Program-made: the position numbers and the translations under genes
Origin: Phoebastria nigripes
Lineage: Eukaryota > Chordata > Aves > Procellariiformes > Diomedeidae
Length of the DNA: 64,000 nucleotides
Direction of reading: 5' to 3'
Assembly (NCBI GenBank): GCA_035582835.1
Contig: JAYKAV010002952.1
Span: 571,763-635,762, forward strand
The notes under the pieces: model-generated
Told to the model about the DNA's origin: nothing
The model's database searches: none
What the model saw: the letters and a program-made list of their open reading frames with translations, nothing else
In this document: positions 36,211 to 50,386 of the stretch, in pieces
Layout: each line of letters opens with the position of its first letter
Numbering within the stretch: position 1 is the stretch's first letter

Positions 36211-39200
36211 TTAAATTAATCTTCCCCAAATCGAGTCTGTTTTGCCCATGACAGTAATTGGTAAGCAATCTCCCCATGAGCTTTTTCATTTTATTTTTCT
36301 CCCCCTGTCCGGCTGAGGAGGGGAAGTGAGACAGCATTGGTGGGCATCTGGCAGCCAGCCAAGGTTAACCCACCACAACATGGTCAGTGCCGCACTCATT
36401 CAGCTATCAACACCAGATAATGAGAGGTGGTGCATCTCCAACCCTACTGCCTTTGAGAGAAGCACTCATTGTAACTCAGAAGAGTCCTGGGGAAAGAAGA
36501 GAGTGAGTTGAGTTTTTTCCCCAAACAGGGCCAGTGGGCAGGCTGGTTGCAGCCCCAGGGCTCTACAAGGAAGGGGCATCTGTAACAGGGGATGTTCCGG
36601 AGCAGCTGTCTTGGATGTTCAATTACTTTCCTGATCATGCTTATTTTAAAGTTTGGTAAACAATAAGCAGTTCAGTGCCCAAGAAATACTACTGGTTCAG
36701 AAGTAGATTTGGATGGCAGAAGTTACTGTAGGACTGTAGACATAGAAGGTGGCATATGCTTTTGCTAACAGGATGATAACTTGTACTGCATTAATGTGTT
36801 CAATTAGTACATGGCTAGATAAGGCAAGAATAATATTTTACCTTTCCATGTTCTTTTGAAACACTGGTGAAGTCAGGCTGTGTTGACACCAAATATTTTA
36901 AGATATTTACAAGGTCTAACTTTGGTAATGATACAGTAAACAAGCATAATGGTATACAAATGTAGAAGCAATGTAGATACAAATGCAAGTAAAAGGAGTA
37001 CTGTGAGATACATGATCATATTCATCCTTACAAGGTATGTGAAAGCAGACCAAAACCTTTAGCAAGTCCCGCAAGCCTTCTAGAAAGACCTTTTCTAGTA
37101 AAGGATGGAGAAAGCGTATAATAGCACCTTCACCCAAGCTACCTTCCAGCTTGGACCAACTGATCTAAGAACCCATCTTTAACTGGATAATCTTGTCTGG
37201 TTAAGTAGTCAATATATGCCACTAAGGATTCTCTTCTTATTTTTATTTTTCATTTCTCAGGTTTACCCCATCTGTGATTTTAGTGCCTCCGCCAAGGATT
37301 TCAGATACACAAGAGTTTGCTAGTAAAAGCTGTAAGAACTTGCTGGCCACAACGTTTTTTGAGAGACTTTTTTATTTTTGAGTATTTGAGTGTGCAAGCA
37401 CTGCTGTGAAAGTGCCAGATACCCTACTGCAGGCAATCCTCTCTTCACTTGGGCACCAGCAGTGGGTCCTAATGTGAGCTGGAGGTAAGCAGGACAAATG
37501 CCTCCCTGCTGCAGTTGTTTAAAGACCAGCTCAGTGACCAGGTGCTTGAACTACAGCTGTGGTGTGAGCCAACTGAAGGACAGTGCCCTCTCCCTCCCAC
37601 ACTGCTGAAGCATAGGAGAAAGAGGAGGGGTACTTTGCATGTTGGGTGGAGATTGGTTAGAGCCATATGTCCTGGCTGCTTTGGGGAGGAAACAATCAGT
37701 TGTAGGACAGCAGTATTTGGGGACGCTTATCCAGAGTGAGAACAGAAAATTGAAACCTCCTCTTTTCTTCCAACCGCTATTGGCAAAGTTTCTTCTTTTG
37801 TAGAAGTGCCAAGGCAAGAGATTATTGCTGGGTGAGCCATGTACATTTTCTAGTTGTATACAACTGTGTAGCCTGCTCTCCACCCCAGCTCCTCAGGAGA
37901 CTGTTATTATAATCATGTAGCTGCCATAATTGTGAGCCTTTATCTTTCCTTCCTAATAAAGGCAGTCCCAGGAGCAGCTAGCAGCACCACTCACTCCACC
38001 TCCCATCTGCCTCTATCCACACAAGGGCTTCAGCGCCCGGGGTAGCTGGTGGACAGCCTTGTGCATCTGTCCCTGGCAGCTTGCTAACCTACCAGGCAGT
38101 TGCAGGAACATGCTCCCTGGGGTACATTTCAGCCTGCACCCTTGCCCACAGCCATAATGGAGCTTGCAAGGTAGCTGAGCTTGGTCTTGAGGGTGTCTTT
38201 ACAAACAGCCACAACAGGAACTATGGTCAGAGCCAATGAGTCTTGCAGTTGTGGATGTCTTGCTTGCGGGGATAAACATGTGATGTTATTATAGCTTCTG
38301 TTCTCTGCCCTGCTGTGTTTTTATGGGAACATAAGGACAGCTGTACCAGGCCCAGTTAGCTCTATAAACCAAATAACTTGTGTCTGACAGTGACCAGTCA
38401 CACCATTCTTTCATATATCTGCTTTCTTAGCATTTCTTGTTTTGTTACATTTTTGTATACTTTTTTCCCCCTTCTGCTCCCTCTCTCAAATATCCTTGAA
38501 TACTAGTCATTTTTAAAGTTGAATTTTAATATGGTGAAGGAACAGCAGAAAATGCCCCAAAGAGATGCTTTTCACAAAATCTGGCAAAGCCGGTGAAAAA
38601 TGGTATGGAAATGTCAGTAGTTAGTGTCACAAAGCGTTCCTCTGTTGCTAGATAATTGTATTTCACGCCAGCTTAAAGGCTGAGATTATCTCACTTTCTA
38701 CTGGTTCTCTCTGTGGGGAGGCTAATGGATCTTATGGATCATTGTAAAAGTCCAACAGGCAACTTACAAGAGTTCTGTATAATGTTTAGTGAGTAACCAG
38801 GGGTCAGGTTTAACAGCTGAGAAAATACAATGATACTTTTTAGTAAATAAATGCACAAAGATTCTGTTCAATTTGAGTCTGCTGAGGCTTCTGGAAAGAT
38901 TTAATTCACGTTTGACCTGTTCAAATGGTTACCAAAGGATTTGCCTGCCTTAACCTTATTTGAGAAGTGACGCTAACACTATTTCTTTAACCTGCATCAT
39001 TGTGTAAAGACTGAAATTACATGAAATGCAAGCCGTCAGTAGATCTTGCAACATTTTAAAAAGTTACATTCAGTGGTAGTGATAGTTTATTTCTACCTGC
39101 ATGTATTCCGCTGCCTTTTTGGGGCATTTGTTAACATGATTCATTGCCAGGCATCCACTGTCTTGTGGGAAAAGATCTTCAGGCTAGAAGCTTGTGATGT

Positions 39201-40061
39201 TGACATTTGTAATCGTTGTCCTCTTCATAATTACTAGTTTTGACAATTGTTAGTCATGCTGATGCTTCTCAGAATTTTTCTAATTCTCATCATAATTCTG
39301 TTTGTTTTCTCTCTAAAACCAAAATTTTGTCTTTTTCTCTTGGAATATTTGAGAATTTTCTACCACATTCATTTCCAAAAGAATATGTCTTTTCCACAAA
39401 ATGGAAACTATCACTTATGTTATAGGTTCAGTAAACTTGCTAATTCATCAGTCTAGACAGTGGGTTTCTTCACCTGCAGAAGAAATATTTTTGATATGCA
39501 TATCTTTCCATTTTTTCTCAAATATGCACATTTCTTACCTCTGAATAACTGGAGAATACAGGAAAGTAAAGGCTTGGGGCTACATTGGCAAACAGCTAAA
39601 ATTTTTGCATTGAAGATGCAGCCAACGAGGTAATGAATTTAACTGTAAGGGCAAGAGGCAGGCATTTCTTACTTGTCTTTTTCCAGGATCCATAGAAATA
39701 ATCTGTACACCACAGGTTGAAAACCCCTGATTTAGCTCCACAAAACAGCTCAGTGTCGAGTCTCTTGTCCCTAGTGTAAGATCATAGTTTGAGATATATA
39801 AGTTCCTCACACAGGGGAGAGACTTAGGCTTTTAAAAAGGGATCCACAAAATTTGAATGGACCAAACCCCATAGTTCTTAGGGACTTAGGTTACTATTTC
39901 AGACTGCTGGAAGACCCATCTTCTGTCTTCCTCTGAATAAAATTTATTAACTCATACAAACCAAAGCATACTTTTATCTATTCACCAGAGCAGAGAGAGT
40001 GTAAACCTCTAAGTACATAGGAGGTAGATCACCTGTTTACAATCAGAAGTGCAATTAACAC

Positions 40062-40079
40062 TATATATATATATATATA
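40062..40079. repeat. (TA)n microsatellite
   Basis: Nine TA units. Confidence 0.9.
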
Positions 40080-40926
40080 ACCATTCAAAAATCAAGGTAA
40101 CCTCTCCCTCCCTGTTAGGTTATATGAATAAAGCTTTTTCAAATTAAAGCAAAGACCCATGATGATTAGAGGAACAGTGATGGTTGGAAGTACCCAAGCT
40201 GAAAACACTGAATTGCTAAGATCATCACAGGACACTCAAGCATTGTCCCTTGTGCAAAACATGTAAACTGTGGGGGATTATTGCTTAAGAGGTTATAGAA
40301 CCTATTATGTAGTGCAGGGGTGGAAGAGAATTTTGGGACGAGGCAGAAAGACTTCTGGAATTGTATAAAGATTCCTTTGGGATGTTTAGGGGAAGGGACT
40401 ATGGCAAGGAAAGAGAAGGACTGGGGAGGAACATACATGGGAAAGCAGAAGAAAAACAGAGGGATAAATGGCGCTGGTAACATTTAAGTAGGTGGTTAGT
40501 CAGTATGCTTGTCACACCAAGCCCTGCTCTTGATTACTGCAATCCATACTATATTAAATCTCATTTGTAACTATCTTCTGTGGGAGTTCACACGCTATTC
40601 TAAGCCTACATGTGTGAACTTCCAGCAAACTTCAAGTCAGCCTCACCAAAGAGTAGACCAACAGGTCTGGGACCCAGGAGAGGCTGAATATCCAAAGCTA
40701 GCTACTGGTGGAAACCATATGAGATGGGGGGACCAACTAGCAAACTTGAAGATGAACTAGCAGTGTAGGAGGAGGACATCAGCACTTTGAAAGACACAAG
40801 GTCAGAGCCAGCAACTGAGTGAGAGGCCTGGGATCCAGGCAGGGATATTAGGTGGACTTAAAACCCATTCTGGTATTTGGGAGACCCATGAATATGGGAG
40901 TGGCTGAAAATCAAGAGATTCAGGAT

Positions 40927-40971
40927 GCATGCATGTGCGTGTGTATATGTGTTTGAGTGTATGTGTGTGTA
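40927..40971. repeat. TG-rich imperfect microsatellite
   Basis: GCATGTGCGTGTGTATATGTG followed by further TGTG units, interrupted. Confidence 0.75.
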
Positions 40972-41720
40972 CAGATGTACCAGGAATACATGCTCAGCCT
41001 CACTGCTGGCTGGACTCAGGCATAGGAAGTCACTGCAACCATGGGGCTGGGACAGGAGAAATCTTGAGGTCTGAGAGGGATGAGAGTCGGCTCTACAGGG
41101 CTGGGAAGGAGAGCTTCACTTGTTCCTGAAGTCCACCAGACCTGGTTTCCTCCAACAAGAACAGGGTTTTTCTTTGTTTTTTTGGTTTTTTGTTTTCCTG
41201 CTTCTTACCCACTGACTCTTTCACGATATGAAAGGCAGGATATTTCAGTCATGGATCAGCATCATATTGCTCTGACAACATAGCCCTTGGCTGACTCGGA
41301 ATGAGCTCAGAAATATCTGTGAAATGGTATGCAATCGATCCCCAACAAAATGAATTCTGAAGCAATGTTGAAGTAACATCTGAATTCCACATTCATCAGT
41401 GACATTGTTAATTGGAACTCGTTTGTTTATTGCTCAAATATTATCCAGGCCTAAAAGTGGTTACCTGGCTTTGAAGCCACCTGAAGAGCATTTTTGGGTG
41501 TTTGAAGGAAGATGCATATTGCCCTTAATTATAAATAACATAAATGTGTCTCTCCTAATGGTATGTGACAGACTGGCTTCCTAAATAACTGTTTATTCTG
41601 AATACACTGAGATCAGGGAAGACATAAACACTTCAGGAAAAAGGAGAAGAGGGAAGAGAGAAAGTAAGTATGGGAGTACAAAGGCAAAGCCTCAGTTCCT
41701 AGTCAGTTCCCACTGAGATT

Positions 41721-42690
41721 TAGAACCATAGAATAATTTTGGCAGGAAAGGACGTCTGAAGGTCATCTGGTCTAATCCCCTGCTCACAAAAGAGCCAACT
41801 CAAAGCAGGTTGTTCAGGCAGTGTCCAGTCAAGTTTTGAATATCTCTAAAGACGGAAATCCCACAACCTCTCTGGGCACCTGTCCCATGCTTGACCACCC
41901 TCACTGTGGATGAGGGAGACTTTTTTTTCCTGTATTTATTCAGAATTTCTAATGCTGCAAGCTGTGTCTATTGCTTCTTGTTCTTTTCCTGTGCACCTCT
42001 GAGAAGATCCAGGCTCTATCTTCACTATAACCACCCTTGGATGTATACCATCTGGTCTCACAGTTCTAGGTATGTTCAGTTGCTTTAAGTGATCCATGAC
42101 TCAGTTTTGCTCTACCATAGATAATACTTCACTTTCCCAAACTCAGCCACTAGGCACAAGGACCTGGGAGGCCAGAGAGCAAACTGTGCCAGTAAATACC
42201 AGGGCAAAAAAGGCCACCAGTAACTCAGCCTTTTCTGTGGTTTTGACCATCAGGTCCACAGCCCCCCTGAGTGTTGGAGCCATATTAGCCATACTTTTAC
42301 TGTTGATGTACTTGTAGAAATTATTCTTGTTGCCCTTCATATCCTTTGCTAGTTTAAATAACAGTTGAGCTTTAACTCTCCTAACTCCATCCCTACACAC
42401 TTGGCCAAGGTCACTAAATTCCTATCAGGTAGACTGTACCCCTTCCACTTTCTGAACACTTCGTTTTTATGCTTGAGCTCAGCCATGCTAGCCTTCTGCC
42501 CCAGACCTTTGATATCCTGCACATTAGGGTGAGCCGTTCCTGTGCTCTGAGAAGGCAGACCTTGATCAGCCAGCTGCCTTGGGCCTCCTTGACCTCAGGG
42601 AAGCCTCCCATGTTATCCCACCTACCAGTTTCCAGCATGACTGTGCATGGACATCTAATTCTTCCTGCCTGTTCCCTGAGCTGCATGTCT
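41721..42690 (-). mobile_element. CR1 LINE remnant, minus strand, with 3' end
   Basis: On the minus strand the element ends ATTCTATGGTTCTA, the CR1 3' terminal motif. The adjacent 200 bases are typical CR1 3' sequence (conserved CCACAACCTCTCTGGGCACCTG block at about 41860 on the plus strand). Farther in, about 42143-42490, the text matches the left CR1 half at 430-800. The stretch between is shorter than in a full element, so it has internal deletions. No reading frame is kept. The outer edge at 42690 is approximate. Confidence 0.82.
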
Positions 42691-45600
42691 TTGTGTAGAG
42701 GGAGGTCAGATGGGCTGTCTGTTGTGCTGCCATCAAGTGAAGTGTGAGAGCTTCCCCATCATGCTGTGCCCTGGGTGTTTCCTCACTGCTCCTTGTACTA
42801 TGGTTTCTCCTAGGCTTTGGCCACCATCCCTGAACAGCCTAGCTTAAAGTCTTCCTAATTAGGTTAGCAAGCCTGGTGGAAATGGTGCTACTCCCTCCAC
42901 AATGGCAGATGGGGCCCTGTCTTATTTAGGAGAAAATAAAGAAGAGGGGCTAGCAAAGGGAAGGAGGTTGGTTTAGAAGGCAGAATATATGAAGGAAAGT
43001 GGATCTTTTTAGCTAATGTAGTAGAGGATGATAAAGCCTGAAATCTCTCCTCTCTGATTCAGGCTCTAGTTTGAATCAACATCCTTAAAGTCAGAAGCTG
43101 GTGGAAGCAATGCATCAATTAGAAAGTGAAAGACAAAGGCAAAATCAACACAATATCTTTATTTTCTTCTGTAGAGGATTAGTTCCTGTCAAGTCCAAAA
43201 GCCAAGAATCTGGGTGAAATTTGAGTTTTGTGTTTGTCTTGTCATTGTATTCCCTGGAACTGTTCAGCTGAAGTCAGTAGGGTAGAAGGTGAAAAAATGT
43301 GAGATTTGGGTTAGGCTTAAAAGTTATGATTTCAACTCAGGAACAGCTTGATTTCAAACTGGTGCCTGGGATCACTTAGGACAAGCTTGAGGCAGATTTT
43401 GGGTAGGGGATATTCTAGAGAAAAGAGCCTAAACTAGTTCCAGAGAAGCACACCTACCATTAGCAAAGGCAAGACATCATTAGCATGTCTGTTAGCAAGA
43501 ATAATAAGTTTAACACTTTTTAGAGGTTTAAAGCTTAGACCAACATATTGGCATGTCTGTCTATACCCCAGTTTTCCTCATAGATATGTAATTGGGCAAA
43601 TGGTGCCACAAGGCCTTGCCCTGTATGAATAAATGACTGTTTCTTACAGTTAATGGTTACTGAAGTGTTCTTGTTCCTCTGATTCCCTTCATTTCTATGA
43701 AAATGTTCTGTGTCAGGAGCAGAACCAGCCAAGCAGATTAAGGAAAAGGCAGACCTCCCCAGGCGTCACAGCAAATGCTGATCAGTGGTCCATTCCTCTT
43801 CCTTTTGGGTTTTAGCAAGCCTGTAACCCTGCCTTGAAATACATCTCAAATTTGGGAAGGAATATAGCCAGGTCAGAGAGATGCTTAGAGGCCATGGGAG
43901 TTAGACCCTTATAGGCAAGATAAGAAGTGTGAATCATAATGTGAGATGCAGAAGGCAGAAAGAAGTGACTCAGAATGGTTGATGACATGATTACAATGAC
44001 ACCAGAATAGGACAATTTGGGGTTTAAAATCTATGCCTTCTAAAGAAGGAAGCTTTCTTTAAAAATAGCAGTTCAAGAGAATCCTCTTAAATTAGGAGAC
44101 AACTACTGATTGTTCAGCAAGGGACAAAATATACAGAGAGGGGAGAGGTTCCAGAACTACATATTGTGCTAATAAGGAGGAGAATTTGTACAGCTGAGAA
44201 GATTACATATATACTATACAGAAGCTAAAAAATGTAGTATTAAAAACAGAGACTGTGCATTTTGACATAAAGCAAATTTTGCTATGGCACTTTCTTTTTC
44301 TATTATTGAAACTATTACTTAAGAGGCATACAGTTTTAAATGCTGCATGTCTTATGTTGTTGGTGTATATTGACATCTATATCACTGTAATAGCATAGCC
44401 ATAGTAACAACCTTTCTGTATTATCAGTCTGACTTCAATAGAAGCAGCATAAATATTGTAGATGATAACAAGTGTATGGTGATAAAGTCACCATAAAGAA
44501 TTAAGACTTCCAGGGGATATCATAGACTGTCGGGATATATCTTTTTTGCCATTGTTATTGCAAACATACATAAAAGGAGGGAAATTAAATTTTAGGGAAC
44601 TAGAAAATTAGTGAAAATTTAGTTAACATTTTTGTGTTATTATGTATGTGGTAAAATTCACAAAACAGTGTAAGGAACATGAAGATTCTACCTACTAGAC
44701 TGAACCAGGATTAGATTTGGAATTGAAATCACAGTCCAAATTATATTATCCCAGTGCTAGTATGTATTTCAGCTATGGTCAAACAATCTTCATGTGATTG
44801 CCATAGCAGTTGAACCAAACACTTCCTCGTAGTTCAGATGGATGTTCTTTAATATATCTTGAAACTTACATTGAAATAAGTGCCTAAATAGAAATTATGT
44901 GATAATTGGGTTGTAGGGACACAGGCAGCTTCTAATGCCTTTAAGATCATTGCAATGCTTTCATTCTTCCTCAGGAAAAAGGAAGAATTCACATCTGGAG
45001 GGTGGCAGTGACACTCAGTACTGCTTAGGGCACTGTGGCTGCTGGGACTCATTACCAACAGTCAGTTCAGTGCTGTGTCACTGCTGCCTCCTGAGCAGCT
45101 GGTTGGTATTTTTTTTTTGTCACATCAATTGCAAAGAGGAAAGGAAGCAACATAGTTCCTGCATAAGTCCACTAGACTATCAGGAAGAGGCTAATTCCTG
45201 CTACGGTCCTGTGTCCTTGCTCAAGTTATATACACCCCAGTGTCAAAATGGGATTAGAAATCAACCTCTCTCTTCTCCTCATGGAAGGTGAAGTGCATTG
45301 CTTTCATGACACCATTTCTCTTCTGCTCCCTTTTGAGACTGAGAGGCTGTGCCTGTACGTCACACTTGGTCCTGAGCAGCAATGCCATGGTGAAGGATCT
45401 CCCTGAGTTGTCACCACTTACTGAGCAGTGATTTTGTTGACAGAACAGTTCTGCTGCATGAAAACTGGGGTTTTTTTGGAAGACATTAAACAGGGTGATC
45501 TGTTTCAGGGGGCACCAAGCCTAATCAAAATCCCAAAAGGGCACACAAGCAGCTTATCCAATGACTGATTTTTTCAACAGCTTGAAGTGTATGCATGGTA

Positions 45601-45784
45601 GGGCAGTTTGGATCAAGGAATCAATACCTTGTTCAAAGTAGATTAAATCTAGTTTGAAGTAAAACACCTGAACCACAAATAGTGGAAATGTAGGGACCTC
45701 AGTAACAATTGTTTGTATTTACTGACCTGTTTTTTCTGCACCAAATACTTGCTAGGGTAGACATAGCCTAACAAGCTTCCTTTT
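42691..45784. other. Unassigned AT-rich sequence
   Basis: I see no gene, RNA or recognisable transposon here. Confidence 0.5.
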
Positions 45785-46262
45785 CAGGGGCAGAACAGCC
45801 CCAGCTCTCTCAGCCTTTCCTCACATGTCACATAAATGCTCCAGTCCCTTAATCACCCTCATGGTCCTTCACTGGACTCACTCACTTATACTGGGAAGCC
45901 CAGCACTGGACTCAGCACTCTAGGTGTGTCTCACCAGGAGTGAGTAGAGAGGAAGGCGCACCTCCTTCAACCTGTTGGCAACTCTCTGCCTAATGCACTT
46001 CAAGGTGCTGTTGGCCATTTTTGCTGCAAGGGCACATTGCTGGCTTATGTTCAACTTGGTGTCCACCAGTACCTCCAAGTCTTTTACTCCAAAGCTGCTT
46101 TCCAGCTGGACAGCCCTCAGGCTGTACCAGTGCCTGGGGTTATTCCTCTCCAGGGGAAGAACTTGGCATTTCCCTTTGTTGAACTTCATGAGGTTTCTGT
46201 TGTCCCATTTCTCCAGCCTGTCAAGGTCCCTTTGAAGGTCTTGTCTACTATTTCATCCTTTT
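45785..46262 (-). mobile_element. CR1 LINE remnant, minus strand, internal fragment
   Basis: On the minus strand this aligns with 8030-8330 and shows the standard CR1 order, from a GACAGGCTGGAGAAATGGG block through CCTCATGAAGTTCAACAAAGG to the AGCCAGCAATGTGCCC block and a GTGAGACACAC end. An 89-codon open stretch (45920-46189) reads like the eroded C-terminal region of CR1 ORF2 (FNKGKCQVL ... SQQCALAAK). The 3' terminal motif is missing, so this is a separate, truncated copy from the one at 41.7 kb. Confidence 0.82.
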
Positions 46263-49197
46263 AGAGCTGGGACTTCTATAGAAGCTACCTCATAATTCCT
46301 TTTTTCATAAGCGTCTCTCTTGCCTGAGTCCACATTTCCCTTTTCTCTAAATCTACCATTCCTTATTAAAGTCTTGGTAGCATATTTTATTTTCATTTTA
46401 GGGTACCCAGTACACCTATGACATTATATGCTATGTGTGTATTTGAAATTTATTTAGACATAGGTCTACACAAATAACATCAGGTTGACCCAGTGGTTTT
46501 GTCTCTGAGTATAGATTAGTCAGAAGAGTAAATAAGATTGACAGAAAAATAAAATCAACTCTACAAGAATTTCATAGCCTTCTCTCCAAAGGAAATATTT
46601 AAAAACACAAACCCAGAGACTGCTTTCCTATATCTCTTGCTCTGGGAATCAGCAGTTACATGTCATTAACTGTACCTGACCAGAGCTAAACATTATCATC
46701 CTTGTACTTCATAGTAATGACATTTTAGAGAAAGTGCAAGTGGTGGGAGGCAGAAGGGGAAGGGAGAGATGAAGGGGAGGAATATAGTGGGGGATAGAGA
46801 CAGAAACTATTAACTTCCAAGACTGGTGAATTTCCTGTTAGATCTGTAATGGAAGAAGTAGCTCCACTGAGGAAAGCCAGTAGGCAAAGCAAAAAGGCAA
46901 AATGAGCATTTTGCTGCCTGCAGAATTCAGTTACTACCTACACAACTGCCTGATACCCGCCCTTCCATCAAGGGATCTAAGGACAGATGTCTCTCATAAC
47001 ATCTGTGGCTTGTCAAGCTCAAATCTCTGGACTAGCCAATACAGCTGTATTGTCCCAGAAGGCCTGATGATTCCTGAGTAGGTAGACTCAATCATTTGTC
47101 CTTTTGTTTTTCCAAATTTTATCTTAACTTAATCCAAAGATGTAACAGAGCCATGCCGTTAAGCATATAAACATTGTCAACCAGGGTGAATGGAAAGACA
47201 CTCCTGCCTAAGAACTTTAGATGTTCTTAATTTATTCACTCTAAATCTCAGCATTTCTCTAGCATTGATATATGCTTTTGGGATTACAATTCAATCAGAT
47301 CAGTTGAATGGTAAGTGTGGAAAACAAAAACAAAATCTTAAAAGCAGCAGCACATTGCTATACTTACTACCATTTTGTAATTTGAGACAATAAAGATGAT
47401 ACTACTATTAGATCAAAATATCAGCTAACATCTCTAATACAGTACATGTACCTTTCCTTTGGGCTTTGACACCTTGAATCTCAATAAAGTAATATAAAAA
47501 CAACAACAGCAACAACAAAATGGTGCCCTCCAGTGCTGATAGACTTCTGTTTTGCATTGGCTCCTGGAATTGCTGCCTATGCTCTCTGCTTTAAATAGGT
47601 TTTCAAAGGCAGCATCCAAGACAGAATAGGAAATCTTTAACCCCAACTAAATACTTCTCACTCCTTTCTCAGGAGAAAAAGAAAAATCAGAATTTAGATT
47701 GTCCTCTACAGAAGAATAAATATACTTAGTTTGGGATTTGGGGAAATGAGTTTAGGTTTGGGTTTTTAGGGGTGAGGAGGAAGAGCATCTTTTTCTATTA
47801 ATCATTTTGCATTAACTAAATTATTTTTCTTCCTCTTTTCCCTTCCCATGTCCACAAATGTCACCCATTTCTCATATCCCTGGCAGGATATCTAATCAAA
47901 ATTTCCTTTCAAGAGTTGAAAGTTTCAAGAGTTGAGTTCTGGTGTCATATTCTTTGTTCTCCAGTAAAGCCAAAAGGCAAGTCAGCCTGACACTGTCCAA
48001 ACATTGAACAAGGGGCAGCTTCCAGGCCAAATAAACTTACAAGATAACATACAAGAGAGACAAAGCAAATACAATTCCCCAGAAACCCCCAGATAACTGC
48101 ACGTTCTGACGAAAGAACATTAAAATAGAGATTTAAGATCCAGAATTTTAAACATATTTAGCATATTTAGATAACATCCAACCCAATATTACAATGCCTA
48201 CATCGTTTAATTCCCGTCTTCAGAAACAATTCAGGCATATATGTATTATGATATTTCAAAAAGTATTTAAGTTAGGGATCTGGTGATATTTTCAAAAGCA
48301 CTTGGTCACTCAGCTCTTATTGAAAGCAAATATCTAAATATGTGACTACACATTCCAAGAAAGTTATTGTGCAATTTTTCTCATGTAATTGTAAATAGCT
48401 GCCACCTCAGCCATGATATGCAGGAGCCCTCCTTGGTACCTTTAACTTGCAGTAGCCAAATGGAAATAATGGGTTTTCCACTGGGAATTATCAAAGATTA
48501 TGTTGAGTCACAAACAGATGACCTGGACACCAAGTGTCCCTGGCAGTCCACCAGAGCCATGGCATCACTTACGATCCTGTGTTTATGATCAGGGATTGGG
48601 TGAGCCGCTCTATGGGCCTGTTGTTGCTCATCTTTCCTACTGCCTCAATAAAGCTTGTTTTATAACATGTTGTCAGACTCCATTACTGTTCGGACCACAT
48701 GCCTATAATATAGTCATTCTTGTATATGCTGCTGCTTCTACACTTGTAGTAACAAATCCCATTTATTTCCCCTGTTAATCCTGTCCCTTTTGAAATACTT
48801 AGTTATATTCACCAAAATCTCAGGCTCAGCCTTGAGATGCCTACATGTAGAAGAAAACATTTTTCCCAGATCACAAGCGGATGCCTCAATTTGAAGATCA
48901 CCTGTATCAAAGTGCATACATATAAAGCAATTCTAATGTTAGGTTTCACTTCTTTTGCAGCACTGATGTCCCACTTTTTTTAAAAAGTGGAGTGGAAAAA
49001 CCCACAGCAGGCATAAAATGATTTTGATTATTCAAGACAAGCTGATAGTAAAGACTGAGCAAAGTAGTTGAGCATCATTACAGCAGATTAAATTCAGCAT
49101 AGATAACACAGACTAATGCAGGCATATAGAAGCAACTGGTACACTCAGCATGAAGGTCTAAATGTCACTGTGGCCACCTCAGAGCTGGTCAAAAAAG

Positions 49198-49245
49198 CAA
49201 GTTAATGTGCTAGGTACAAGTTAATGTGCAAGTTAATGTGCTATG
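49198..49245. repeat. Short tandem repeat of AAGTTAATGTGC
   Basis: Three copies of AAGTTAATGTGC occur within 48 bases; the outer two are followed by TA(G/T)G. Confidence 0.7.
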
Positions 49246-50386
49246 TTCTTCCTCTAAGAAAGGTATGGAAAAGAATGACCTCAGTTTTTTAATGCCATTT
49301 TATAGCTGAATGGCAATTTATATATGTGTATGACCCGTTCTAATTACATCTAAGGAGCTTCACATTGTATGTGTGTGTACATGTGTTCTTCAAAAAAGTT
49401 CTTCAAGCTTAGCTGCAAATTCATGTTAACTTTATAGATATGTCTGATTTGGACTGCTAGCAATGCCATAGCAGGCTTTCCATGTTGTGTAAAAATCCAC
49501 CATAGCTCCTTTTTGACTCTCCTGCTTAGTCTTTACATGGTTTGGCTGATAGGGTCTAGTGCTTTGCCAATTGAGAATGCTTAGTTACCCACCTCATCAT
49601 TCTTCATTACTGTCCATGTTTGGTTAACATCCATACAGGTGTTTTCTACCAAACCAAGAATATCAGATTTTCTTCAGAGCAAGTAACAGTACATCTTTCT
49701 CTTGCCAAGCTTAAGGCAATATAATAAGACCATTAAAAGCGAAATAAATAAATGGCCATTTTCTTTGTAATAGAAAGAGTCTGGAAACATAATATTGTAA
49801 AGTACCCTCATTTCATCTCTCCTCTCATGTTTTTTATTTTTTGTATCTCTTGATACAGTAGATCTGTTGTAGGCAGTATTTGGTCTGAAAAATCAACAGG
49901 GATTATCCAGCCACTCCAGACACTTTTATTTTCCAGAAACTGCCTGTTTGCCATTAGCTGTCTCACTACCACTGCTTGATGAAGGCAATAAAAACAGTTA
50001 AGTTTATGATTCCTAGCAATGTCAGGGATTTGGGATGCGAATAAATTACAGGACAGAAATATTGAAGTCTTCAGTGAGGTCTTCATTTCTCAAATTACTG
50101 GGACTCTGTGCAGGGAGCCACAGCATTTATCAGTACATCTTGTTTATGGATGCTTATGTCTGCATTTAATATGCAGCTTTAAAAGACAAATACTGTTTAT
50201 GGTTCTCATTGCTGTTTGAAGCAGGTTAGTTTTTACTGCTAAGAGTAACGCTGGCTAAAAATCTTACTGGAGCTTATCTTGTTCTCCTTTGCTTTCAGCA
50301 AGAGGAAATGTTAGAGACTTTGTGTTACTCGGTAGTTTTACAATCTCATTTAATTTTTGACTGAAAACCTGAACACTAATGGCATC

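Larger units (their letters stand above)
35361..36377 (+). mobile_element. Long ERV LTR (about 1.02 kb), plus strand
   Basis: It starts TGTATTGGGATTACC and ends AACCCACCACA, the sister of the copy at 27710-28876 in opposite orientation. Visible LTR elements are a TATA-like CATATTTAAG (35536-35545), a polyadenylation signal AATAAA (36205-36210) and a U5-like tail with the same TGAG...GGTGGGCATCTGGCAGCC character as other avian ERV LTRs. It is about 150 bp shorter than its sister, partly because its internal array has fewer units. The flanks (AGAGG left, ACATG right) do not form a duplication, so the insertion is old or rearranged. Confidence 0.75.
36378..41720. other. Unassigned AT-rich sequence
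   Basis: No gene is recognised. It holds a (TA)n at 40062-40079, a TG-rich microsatellite at about 40927-40971, and a slightly GC-richer patch at 37.95-38.27 kb after an AATAAA (37957) that I cannot assign. Confidence 0.5.

Noticed and set aside
27710..36377. The two long LTRs as the ends of one provirus
   Set aside because: They are in opposite orientation and the interval has no primer site, gag or pol text.
37950..38270. GC-richer patch after an AATAAA as a gene 3' end
   Set aside because: No upstream open frame or exon-like sequence supports a transcript; composition alone is not enough.
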